Source: Flavobacterium azizsancarii (lineage in GTDB: Bacteria > Bacteroidota > Bacteroidia > Flavobacteriales > Flavobacteriaceae). From it: 64,000 nucleotides of DNA. The stretch spans positions 124,001 to 188,000 of the forward strand of contig NZ_JAMZNK010000005.1 of assembly GCF_027980145.1 (NCBI RefSeq), in the 5' to 3' direction. Positions 1 to 6,761 of this stretch are shown piece by piece (the stretch's first letter is position 1; every line of letters begins with the position of its first letter). The notes below the pieces were generated by a model that was not told where the DNA came from, did no database searches, and saw only the letters and a list, made by a program, of their open reading frames with translations. The position numbers were made by a program, and so were the translations under genes.

Positions 1-285
1 GATAAATTAAGAACATTTGCAATTGGAACGAACCTGAATAATTCTTGGCTTGAAGCAAATAAAGCTAACCTCCTTGATGGTAAATTAAGCGAAAATGAAT
101 TACCGGCTAATTTACCTTCCTTTTTAACCGTTTCAAATTATTCCAATTTATTAGATATCCAAACTTCTGATAGAGTTATAATTGTTCGTGTGGCTGATGA
201 TGAAAATAAAGGTATTTCGAATGCCATATACTATTTATATCCCGACGGTACAAGAATGTGGATAGCGGCAAATAGAGACAATTAA
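1..285 (+). CDS. C-terminal end of a phage tail-region protein (5' end outside window)
   Basis: An open frame runs from base 1 without a start codon and stops with TAA at 283-285, so the first 94 visible residues are the end of a longer protein. No domain is recognisable; the visible part is polar and Asn-rich and ends in a Trp-containing tail. It lies 15 bases before the next phage-like gene on the same strand, so it probably belongs to the tail or structural operon. The phage assignment rests only on the neighbours (holin and endolysin downstream). Confidence 0.6.
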   Translation, partial: DKLRTFAIGTNLNNSWLEANKANLLDGKLSENELPANLPSFLTVSNYSNLLDIQTSDRVIIVRVADDENKGISNAIYYLYPDGTRMWIAANRDN

Positions 286-300
286 AAAATAATTAAAAAC

Positions 301-1074
301 ATGTTACAAAAGAGTTTTCCAGTAGAGGTATCTAACTATTATCAAAATGTATCAGAACGACAAATAAGAGGTGTTGTAGGAGTAAAAGCACCTAGTATAC
401 AATTCGACACAACTGGCTACAATGCTATGACGATAACCATTGACACTGGTTCAACCGTTTCAGCTAGAATTAAATTCGAGTGCTCAGGCGATGGTATAAA
501 CTGGATAGACATTAAAGCAAATTCAGTGAATGGTGCTCCGTCAAATTTATCAGCAATGTTAGGTAATAGTGGATACTTTAATAATATTAGGGGAATTGGT
601 GTATATCAATTCAATAAACCTGCCAGATTAGTGCGTGTAACCCAAATTGATTCTGCTACATCAGCTACTTGCGCTGTGAATGTAACTTTATTTAATGGGG
701 CGATTTCACCGAGCCACAACAATACAGAAATTCCAAATGTATATTCATTTCAATATACAAATTCTTCAATAACTGGAACTTCTCCCGTATTAATCAAAGC
801 TGTTGCTAGTAATTTATTAGAAAACACAATTTTTTCAATACAAGTAAAAAATGTTGGAAGTGTTGCTTGTGTGTATCAAATAAGAAGTAACGCAACTTTA
901 GGTGGTGCTTCACCCAATATACTATTTGTTGGGGAAATAAAACCAACTGACCCAATGCAAATAATTTCTTTTAAGCCCGCATTAAAAGCAGGTGTATCGA
1001 ATTTACTTGAATTCGTTTCAATGACTGATACCAATTTGATAATAAATATTCAAGGTTGGGAAGTTCAAATTTAA
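301..1074 (+). CDS. Hypothetical phage structural or tail protein
   Basis: 257 residues from ATG at 301, preceded by the A-rich TTAAAAAATAATTAAAAAC typical of start sites here. No signal peptide or membrane segment. The sequence is rich in Ser, Thr, Asn and beta-branched residues, as expected for a beta-structured tail or baseplate protein, and contains the phrase CSGDGINWIDI, a pattern seen in beta-sandwich surface proteins. It sits in a tight co-directional row (15 and 13 bp gaps) with the partial gene upstream and the SGNH hydrolase downstream. I do not recognise the family; a structural role is inference from context. Confidence 0.65.
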   Translation: MLQKSFPVEVSNYYQNVSERQIRGVVGVKAPSIQFDTTGYNAMTITIDTGSTVSARIKFECSGDGINWIDIKANSVNGAPSNLSAMLGNSGYFNNIRGIGVYQFNKPARLVRVTQIDSATSATCAVNVTLFNGAISPSHNNTEIPNVYSFQYTNSSITGTSPVLIKAVASNLLENTIFSIQVKNVGSVACVYQIRSNATLGGASPNILFVGEIKPTDPMQIISFKPALKAGVSNLLEFVSMTDTNLIINIQGWEVQI

Positions 1075-1087
1075 AATAAAATAAAAC

Positions 1088-1966
1088 ATGGCTAATATAC
1101 TAACACTAGATGATTATACACCAGGAGTATCTACCGAAATACATTGTTTTGGCGACTCATTAACAGCAGGGGCGGGAGCAAATCAAACCGATTTCTATTT
1201 ATCGTACCCTGACCATTTAAAAAATTCATTATATCCAAGAACAATTGTAAATCATGGTATAGGTGGACAAACAATAGAAGAAATAGCTTGTAGACAAGGG
1301 GCTAGACCAATTTACTTAACGATTGAAAACAATACTTTTTTAGGTACTAGCAATTCTTTAATAACTGATATATCAAATGATTTTGTGCAAGCACCAAGTA
1401 CACAAGATAGATATGTAACTGGTATCATATGTGGTGTTCCTGCAATAATTACTAGAACAGTTGGTACTACTCATTATGTAATAAGGGGCTTCGGTGGAAG
1501 TATCAGGAATATTTTACCAAATAGTATATTTTATCCTGATAGTGCTTATAATGCTAAACATTCTATTCAAGTTTTATGGTTGGGAAGAAACAATGTGCCC
1601 GATTTTAGCATATTATTACAAACTATAAATAATGCTATTTTATATATGGAAAAACCAAGACGAGTTTTAGTAATTGGTGTATTACCAGCATTAAATGAAC
1701 CAATGGGAACTAGTAGATATACCGCTATTACAGCTGTAAATTCTACTTTAAAAAATACGTATCCTAACAATTATATAGAAAGCACCCCACCAACTACAGA
1801 AGAAATGAGTTTTATAAGATATTCGCCTAGTGAAGATGATATAATTGATATAAATAAAGGGGTGTTTCCTGGTGGAATGCGAACTGATAGTATCCACTTA
1901 AATGGTTTCGGTTATAACATTATGGCAAACAGAGTTGCTAAAATGATAAAACAATATAACTGGTAA
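1088..1966 (+). CDS. SGNH/GDSL-type hydrolase in the prophage tail operon
   Basis: 292 residues. The N-terminal block FGDSLTAGAG (nucleophile Ser about 24), a GGQTIEEI block, the WLGRNN block (oxyanion Asn) and a C-terminal DSIHLNGFG (Asp about 266, His about 269) match the four SGNH blocks. There is no signal peptide, consistent with a virion-associated rather than exported enzyme. SGNH enzymes remove acyl or acetyl groups from esters and carbohydrates. Located between a putative tail protein and the holin, it may deacetylate host surface polysaccharide during adsorption; that substrate is inference. The enzyme class is well supported. Confidence 0.8.
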   Translation: MANILTLDDYTPGVSTEIHCFGDSLTAGAGANQTDFYLSYPDHLKNSLYPRTIVNHGIGGQTIEEIACRQGARPIYLTIENNTFLGTSNSLITDISNDFVQAPSTQDRYVTGIICGVPAIITRTVGTTHYVIRGFGGSIRNILPNSIFYPDSAYNAKHSIQVLWLGRNNVPDFSILLQTINNAILYMEKPRRVLVIGVLPALNEPMGTSRYTAITAVNSTLKNTYPNNYIESTPPTTEEMSFIRYSPSEDDIIDINKGVFPGGMRTDSIHLNGFGYNIMANRVAKMIKQYNW

Positions 1967-1984
1967 AAAATAATAAAACACAAA

Positions 1985-2425
1985 TTGAAATTCGTAATTC
2001 CCTTATCTATAATCTTTGCCTCATTTTTAACCCCCATAGTTCCGCTACTAATCTTAATGTTCGCTTCCGTTCTTATTGATACCATATTAGGAATTTATAC
2101 CACCATCAAATTAAACGGTAAAGCTTCTTTTAAAAGTCACTTCCTATTTAATATAGTAATTAAATTAGGTTTTTATTTCGCCACAATCATGTTAGCACAC
2201 GGAATTTCAATTGCATTTTTTGGTAGTGTACTCTTTGGCATTATTGATTTCATACCAAAGATTATTACAGCACTTTGGCTGTATATCGAGATTAAGAGTA
2301 TGGATGAGACAAGTATGAAATTAGGTAATCGGTCTTTTTGGGTTATAGTGAAAGAGTTTATTTCAAAATTGAAGACTTTGAAATCTGATATAAATAAAAT
2401 AACCGAAGATGAAAAAGAAATATAA
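1985..2425 (+). CDS. Phage holin family protein
   Basis: 146 residues starting with TTG at 1985; no ATG in frame gives the N-terminal membrane segment. Hydrophobic stretches lie at about residues 5-35, 50-75 and 75-100, followed by a charged Lys/Asp/Glu-rich cytoplasmic tail. Size, multiple membrane segments and place just before an endolysin gene match the phage_holin_4 type of Bacteroidota phages, which open the inner membrane at lysis. The gene overlaps the next one by 17 bp. The TTG start has an A-rich TAATAAAACACAAA in front of it. Confidence 0.75.
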   Translation: MKFVIPLSIIFASFLTPIVPLLILMFASVLIDTILGIYTTIKLNGKASFKSHFLFNIVIKLGFYFATIMLAHGISIAFFGSVLFGIIDFIPKIITALWLYIEIKSMDETSMKLGNRSFWVIVKEFISKLKTLKSDINKITEDEKEI

Positions 2426-2648
2426 CATCAGAGAATTAAACCTTCAAGAAGTACACGTTGAAGATTTATTTCAATTGGTTGACCCTTGGGCATTGAAAGT
2501 ACTATTACTGTTGGAAGATGATAATGAAGATACTGAAATTATGATGGAAAATATGCTTAGCTATTTTGTTGAAGTCGAACAATATGAGTATGCTATTGTG
2601 ATTCGTGACCTAGTAATTGGTAAAAACGAAAAAGCCAATCGTTTCTGA
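2409..2648 (+). CDS. Small acidic phage protein of unknown function
   Basis: 79 residues from ATG at 2409, inside the last codons of the holin gene, so translation is probably coupled. The middle is strongly acidic (LLEDDNEDTEIMMENML); no membrane segment or signal. The last codons and the stop at 2646-2648 lie inside a strong terminator hairpin. I do not recognise the family. The overlap arrangement in the lysis module suggests a real phage gene. Confidence 0.6.
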   Translation: MKKKYNIRELNLQEVHVEDLFQLVDPWALKVLLLLEDDNEDTEIMMENMLSYFVEVEQYEYAIVIRDLVIGKNEKANRF

Positions 2649-2658
2649 TTGGCTTTTT
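2629..2658. terminator. Bidirectional intrinsic terminator overlapping a coding end
   Basis: AAAAAGCCAATC (2629-2640) pairs perfectly with GATTGGCTTTTT (2647-2658) around the loop GTTTCT. T-runs on both strands serve the plus-strand holin operon and the minus-strand lipoprotein gene ending at 2660. Confidence 0.85.
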
Positions 2659-2659
2659 G

Positions 2660-3070
2660 TCATTCGTAATATTCTTTGCTGTAATGCCATCCCTGTAAAA
2701 TGTAACCGTAATCCTTTGCTTCTTCGGATTGTCGAATTCCATCGTATGTATATACAGGCTTTTGTCCACAATCAAATTCAAAATCTTCACTTGAAACTGA
2801 TTTAGATTCTTTGATAACCACAACGTGCTTTTCGGCAATTTCACCGTTATCGTAAATCACTATAGGTCTTTGACCAACCATTTTTATTCTTAGTCCATCA
2901 GTAAATGGTCTTACTAATTGACCATTGAGCATATAATGAAATTCACACCATTGTGTTTCCGTTATTTTTTTACCTAAGCATTTTTGGTGTGAAGCTACAT
3001 CATCATTTGTACAACCAATGCATGTTAATGATAGAAATATACCTATCGTAATTATTTTTAATCTTCTCAT
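2660..3070 (-). CDS. Small putative lipoprotein of unknown function
   Basis: 136 residues: positively charged start (MRRLK), a hydrophobic stretch to about residue 19, then a lipobox-like CIGC with Cys20. This suggests an exported, lipid-anchored protein, although position -3 is Cys rather than the usual Leu. The mature part has two further Cys residues and several Tyr/Trp near the end. It lies opposite to the phage lysis genes and has its own -7 box, so it may be a prophage moron expressed from the lysogen. Function unknown. Confidence 0.6.
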   Translation of the reverse strand: MRRLKIITIGIFLSLTCIGCTNDDVASHQKCLGKKITETQWCEFHYMLNGQLVRPFTDGLRIKMVGQRPIVIYDNGEIAEKHVVVIKESKSVSSEDFEFDCGQKPVYTYDGIRQSEEAKDYGYILQGWHYSKEYYE

Positions 3071-3091
3071 TCTTAAATTGTTTTTGGACTA

Positions 3092-3099
3092 CAAAGATA
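3092..3099 (-). promoter_or_regulatory. -7 box for the lipoprotein gene
   Basis: On the minus strand this reads TATCTTTG, an exact TAnnTTTG match, about 20 bases before the ATG at 3070. No clear TTTG -33 box was seen. Confidence 0.45.
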
Positions 3100-3214
3100 T
3101 AAAATAAATATCCATATGTAGTCTTTTTCCTTCTTTTTTATTTGTATAAAAAATCCACCCTTTTAGAAAGTTGTATAAAAGTCAAAATATATATGTAAAC
3201 AAAACATACATATC

Positions 3215-3772
3215 ATGAGCACATTTACAACCGACCTGCAATGGGGGAATTATTGGGAACAAACATCTATACCACTTATACAGAAATATTTTGAAAAAGT
3301 TTTCGAAAACAAAAAATATACTTGCAAATTCATAAAGTTCAATACATCAACATCAATTGCCTGCCTCAAGAAGTGGGATTTGAAATTTGGAATTTATAAT
3401 GGTGAAGGACTTATAAAAGAAATGACTGTTGAAGTAAAGGCGGATAAATTCTCTTCAAATAATTTATTTATAGAGAAAAGATGTAATAAGATTGATTCCG
3501 GCGTGTTTGCAACAACGGCTGATTTCTTCCTTTATATTTTACCAAGGCATAACACGGATAACTTTTACCTGGTTCAACCTTATAAATTGAAAGAAATTTT
3601 AATGAATAGCTGGCTAAATGCCGGGAAATATGGAGGTGATGGTAACCGTGCTTTTGGTTTTTTAATAGACAAGGATGAATTTAAAGTTGATTACATCAAG
3701 GGCGGAGGTAAAGTTCTAACAATTGACTTGGATATCCCGGCTCATTTTGGTGTAGCCAAATTTAATATATAA
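3215..3772 (+). CDS. Hypothetical protein with a PD-(D/E)XK-nuclease-like motif
   Basis: 185 residues, no signal or membrane segment. Asp55 (KKWDLKFG), then Glu73-Val-Lys75 (TVEVKAD) on a hydrophobic strand, then NNLFIE with Glu87, follow the D...ExK...E order of PD-(D/E)XK nucleases such as VRR-NUC and Holliday-junction-resolvase-like enzymes. A N-terminal region with Trp-rich GNYWEQ and a C-terminal helix and strand would complete a small alpha/beta fold. It lies between the lipoprotein and the endolysin of the prophage, 20 bp before the latter. Nuclease function is inference from motif order only; it could be a packaging or host-DNA-degrading factor. Confidence 0.45.
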   Translation: MSTFTTDLQWGNYWEQTSIPLIQKYFEKVFENKKYTCKFIKFNTSTSIACLKKWDLKFGIYNGEGLIKEMTVEVKADKFSSNNLFIEKRCNKIDSGVFATTADFFLYILPRHNTDNFYLVQPYKLKEILMNSWLNAGKYGGDGNRAFGFLIDKDEFKVDYIKGGGKVLTIDLDIPAHFGVAKFNI

Positions 3773-3791
3773 GTGAAAATTTATATTGAAA

Positions 3792-4295
3792 ATGGATATA
3801 CAACAAGTATCACTTGACAGGATTGAGAAATTACACCCCAAAATAAGAGAAGAAGTAAAAGCAGCTTACATGCACGTGAACAAGAAATTATTAGGTAAAG
3901 GTGTAAAAATGGGAATAACACAGGGGCTTAGAACAGTTAAAGAACAAAATGACCTTTATAACAAGAAGCCAAAAGTAACAAACTCGAAAGGTGGTCAATC
4001 ATTTCATAATTACGGATTAGCATTTGATTTTGCTATGTACCATGATAATGATGGTGACGAAAATTTTGACGAACTTTCTTGGTCAACAACAAAAGATTTT
4101 GATAAAGATGGAACTGCAGATTGGATGGTGGTTGTAAAATACTTTAAATCCATTGGTTTTGAGTGGGGAGGGGACTGGAAGAAAATAATTGATAAGCCGC
4201 ACTTTCAAAAAGTTTACGGTTTTACTTGGCAAAAATTATTGGAAAAGTATAACCGTAAGGATTTTATTGATGGGAGCAATTATGTGAAAATTTAA
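3792..4295 (+). CDS. Phage endolysin, M15-family L-Ala-D-Glu/D-Ala-D-Ala peptidase
   Basis: 167 residues from the ATG at 3792; an in-frame TTG six bases upstream (3786) is the alternative. The zinc-binding motif SFHNYGLAFDF gives His72 and Asp79, and GGDW followed by KPHFQ gives the second His (about 137) near the C-terminus, as in VanY/M15_4 peptidases and phage endolysins. No signal peptide, so it needs the holin encoded 1.4 kb upstream to reach peptidoglycan. It cleaves stem-peptide bonds to lyse the host. It ends the rightward phage lysis module. Confidence 0.85.
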   Translation: MDIQQVSLDRIEKLHPKIREEVKAAYMHVNKKLLGKGVKMGITQGLRTVKEQNDLYNKKPKVTNSKGGQSFHNYGLAFDFAMYHDNDGDENFDELSWSTTKDFDKDGTADWMVVVKYFKSIGFEWGGDWKKIIDKPHFQKVYGFTWQKLLEKYNRKDFIDGSNYVKI

Positions 4296-4305
4296 AATAT
4301 TAATA

Positions 4306-5028
4306 TCATTTCGCTGTTTTATTAATTTTTACATCAATCATAGAAATTATTTTATTTAATTTTTTATTATTGACCAATCTTAAAGCATAAAAATAATCGT
4401 CTAAAACATCTACTTGTATTTTATCTATGTTAACTTTTTCCCCAATATTTACATTTACTCTTGTGAGCAGTTCTATTAAACCGTCAATAATAGATGAGTG
4501 TGCATCTAGTTCCTCATCATTTTTTACTGCCCACCTATAAAAATCACAAATTTTGTTAGCTGCTGATAAATTATAGACCACATAATTTTCTATATCACCT
4601 TTATCTAAATAATTATTAGCACGACTTGTATCTAAATCCACACGTTCTAAATAATATTGATTCTTAAAATTATCAAGTTCATCTTCACTTTCTTTCATAA
4701 TAAGCCTAAAAGCTTCCATTTCTCGTGCGGTTTCTCGTTTGATTTCTTGAACTTCATTATTGTATTGGTCTCTTAAGTTTAAGTAATTAAAAATACCTGA
4801 AATAGCAACGAGTGAACCGAAAACTATTAATAAAACATTAGTATCATGACTTTGTTGAGTGATATAATAATCTTCCTTAAATGTCTTTTCGGAACTAAAA
4901 TCATTTGAGTTCTTAACTATGGTATTAATTCTACTTTCTAAAACGGAATTATTATGATATAGAAATGCACAAGTGCTCAAAGTAAGAAGAAAGAGAAAAG
5001 AGTAAATATAATTTATGTTTAATTTCAT
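4306..5028 (-). CDS. Two-TM membrane protein with coiled coil, unknown function
   Basis: 240 residues if translation begins at the ATG nearest the first membrane segment (5028). Membrane segments lie at about 8-24 and 65-84; a charged, likely coiled-coil region follows at about 86-125, then a helical C-terminal domain. The frame stays open upstream to 5256 only because a 54-bp in-frame tandem duplication (4989-5099) repeats the start region; a second ATG at 5082 is therefore also possible. Convergent with the endolysin (10 bp gap). Phage origin is possible but unproven. Confidence 0.6.
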   Translation of the reverse strand: MKLNINYIYSFLFLLTLSTCAFLYHNNSVLESRINTIVKNSNDFSSEKTFKEDYYITQQSHDTNVLLIVFGSLVAISGIFNYLNLRDQYNNEVQEIKRETAREMEAFRLIMKESEDELDNFKNQYYLERVDLDTSRANNYLDKGDIENYVVYNLSAANKICDFYRWAVKNDEELDAHSSIIDGLIELLTRVNVNIGEKVNIDKIQVDVLDDYFYALRLVNNKKLNKIISMIDVKINKTAK

Positions 5029-5099
5029 TATAATTGAATTTTGAAAGAGAAAAGAGTAAATATAATTTATGTTTAATTTCATTATAATTGAATTTTGAA
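4989..5099. repeat. 54-bp perfect tandem duplication across a gene start
   Basis: 4989-5042 and 5043-5096 are identical and three more bases continue the match. Each unit encodes 18 residues on the minus strand, including a start codon (5026-5028 and 5080-5082). Confidence 0.95.
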
Positions 5100-5138
5100 C
5101 GAAAATAATAAAATTAAACGCATATAAAAATATAATTC

Positions 5139-5217
5139 TATCTTTGTCCTTGATGATGATTTGAAAAAGTCTCATTCTTACACAAAAACCCATCCCATTA
5201 ATTTGAGGTGGGTTTTT
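5139..5217 (+). ncRNA. Possible small RNA or orphan leader ending in a terminator
   Basis: TATCTTTG at 5139-5146 matches the -7 box. About 40 bases later a hairpin AAAAACCCA (5183-5191) / TGGGTTTTT (5209-5217) with a T-run would end a transcript of roughly 65 nt that holds no reading frame of note. No good -33 box is present. It may instead only be the terminator of something lost at the prophage border. Confidence 0.25.
5183..5217 (+). terminator. Intrinsic terminator hairpin
   Basis: AAAAACCCA pairs with TGGGTTTTT around a 17-base loop, followed by TTTTTAAT. The rest of the gene-free stretch 5029-5361 holds the 54-bp duplication and the AT-rich leader of the acyltransferase gene; nothing else was seen. 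Confidence 0.6.
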
Positions 5218-5361
5218 AATTAGAACAAATTTAGTGTTAGTTAAAAGTGTTAGCAACTTTAATTATAAACATACAACTAATTGATTATAAACTACATAAA
5301 AAATAAAAAGTTCAAATTTACCACTTTAAATCTTTTATTTTGCAACAAAAAATAAATTTTA

Positions 5362-5913
5362 ATGAAGAAACAATTCTATAAATTCATCTTTTTTAAGCTA
5401 ATGGGCTGGAAAATAGTAGGTATTGAAAATGCGGAAGTGAAAAAATGTGTAATGATGGTGATGCCCCATACAAGTAATCATGATTTTTATTTAGGAATAT
5501 TTACCCGAGGAATCTCCGGATTAGAGATGAACTGGGTTGGAAAGAAAGAATTGTTTAAATTTCCTTTTGGCTATTATTTTAGAAGTGTAGGAGGTGAGCC
5601 ATTAGATCGCTCCGGCGGATTGAATAAAGTAGATTCGATTGCAGCTATTTTTAAAAGGAAAGAAGTTTTTCGATTAGCTGTTGCTCCTGAAGGTACGCGC
5701 AAAAAAGTTACTGAGATTAAAAGTGGCTTTTATTATATTGCACTTAAAGCAAATGTACCGATAGTGCCGGTTGCTTTTGATTGGAGCAAAAAAGAAGTCA
5801 ATTTAGGAAAACCCTTTTTTCCTACTGGAAATTATGAAGCCGACTTATTAGTCTTGAAAAAACATTATGATGGAGTTATAGGAAAAATTCCAAAAAATGG
5901 ATTTCAGCTTTAA
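5362..5913 (+). CDS. 1-acyl-sn-glycerol-3-phosphate acyltransferase family protein (PlsC-like)
   Basis: 183 residues, short for the family. The acyltransferase motif I HTSNHD (His36, Asp41; HX4D), a GEPLDR-type motif II region (about 78-83) and motif III APEGTRKK (Glu110-Gly-Thr-Arg) are all present. Such enzymes transfer acyl chains to lysophosphatidic acid at the inner membrane; small versions like this are often annotated as lysophospholipid acyltransferase family and may have other acceptors. Stands alone, preceded by a terminator and AT-rich leader; it marks the return to ordinary chromosomal genes after the prophage. Confidence 0.85.
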   Translation: MKKQFYKFIFFKLMGWKIVGIENAEVKKCVMMVMPHTSNHDFYLGIFTRGISGLEMNWVGKKELFKFPFGYYFRSVGGEPLDRSGGLNKVDSIAAIFKRKEVFRLAVAPEGTRKKVTEIKSGFYYIALKANVPIVPVAFDWSKKEVNLGKPFFPTGNYEADLLVLKKHYDGVIGKIPKNGFQL

Positions 5914-5996
5914 TTTTTCTATGTTTTTTAGATTACGCGAGAATCCCTTAAATCAAAATTATTTTAAAAATTTTTGAAATATGCGAGTTTTCCACG

Positions 5997-6449
5997 TTAA
6001 GGGTTATATGCCTTAAATTTTCCGTTTTTATAAAAAATTACTATTTTCTCAATTTCACCTTCTTCGGTATTTAAATTTTGACTTTTAATTTCCGGAGAAG
6101 ATTTACTTTCTGATTTTTCAGCTTGCTTATAATAAATCTCAGAAAATAAATCGCCGCCTGCTAAATTTTCTTTCACAGAGGAGAGAGGCGGGGTTTTTAT
6201 ATTTTCTGATTTTTCTTCATTATTTTTCGGAAAACTTCCTGTACCATTTAGAATCCAATACAAGTCTACATCCGGAAAAACTTCCAAAATTTTCATCACA
6301 AAATCTAAACTGGGTTTGTTTCTTCCTGAAAGCAGGTGAGACATACTTGAACGTTGCACACCAATTTTATCTGCGAAAGAAGAGGCGTTTAGAGTATAAT
6401 ACTCAAGTATGATTTCAAGACGTTTTACAAAATCATCGATGTTTACCAT
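5997..6449 (-). CDS. XRE-family helix-turn-helix transcriptional regulator
   Basis: 150 residues. The N-terminal 70 residues form a Cro/C1-type HTH: SFADKIGVQRSSMSHLLSG with recognition helix, then NKPSLDFVMKIL and the DLYWILNG tail typical of this class. The remaining half is polar, low-complexity linker ending in a short beta hairpin-like IVIFYKNGKFKAY. The start codon lies inside one of six near-identical palindromes (see 6442-6747), so strong autoregulation is likely. Divergent from the M14 peptidase gene, its probable target. Confidence 0.9.
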   Translation of the reverse strand: MVNIDDFVKRLEIILEYYTLNASSFADKIGVQRSSMSHLLSGRNKPSLDFVMKILEVFPDVDLYWILNGTGSFPKNNEEKSENIKTPPLSSVKENLAGGDLFSEIYYKQAEKSESKSSPEIKSQNLNTEEGEIEKIVIFYKNGKFKAYNP

Positions 6450-6747
6450 TGTAAATTATTGTTATTTGAATCGTTGTTTACAAATGTAACTAAAAGAAGT
6501 TGATAAAGCAATTTTACAGTTGTAAATTATAAAAAGCAGACTTTAATATATAAACTATAACATTAATTAATATAGCATAACTATCTAATATACAATAACT
6601 ATTTTTGTTTTATTTAAAGTAATAACATTTGTTAACTCTAATTCAGACACAGCGCTAAATATTGAACAAAATCATGTTTACAATTATAAATTACTCGGTT
6701 TTTTACTTGTTTACAATTGTAAAAATAAAGATGTTTACTTTTGTAAA
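6442..6747. promoter_or_regulatory. Six-site operator cluster, consensus TTTACAATTGTAAA, with two divergent promoters
   Basis: 14-base palindromes lie at 6442-6455, 6477-6490, 6513-6526, 6677-6690, 6710-6723 (perfect) and 6734-6747, each with 0-2 mismatches. Three sit by the XRE gene and three by the M14 gene. The minus-strand -7 box TACATTTG (6488-6481) lies in site 2, with a TTG 20 bases upstream; the plus-strand -7 box TACTTTTG (6736-6743) lies in site 6, with a TTG in site 5. Binding would cover both promoters. The regulator is presumed to be the adjacent XRE protein. This fills the gene-free stretch 6450-6761. Confidence 0.8.
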
Positions 6748-6761
6748 CTAATCAAAAGACA

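Noticed and set aside
1..5100. Phage attachment site at the right prophage end
   Set aside because: No tRNA fragment or clear direct repeat was found near 5.0-5.4 kb, and the left end is outside the window, so no att pair can be compared.
5997..6449. XRE regulator as the prophage repressor
   Set aside because: Its operators face an M14 peptidase, not phage genes, and a chromosomal acyltransferase gene lies between it and the lysis module. It could still be phage-derived but nothing shows it.
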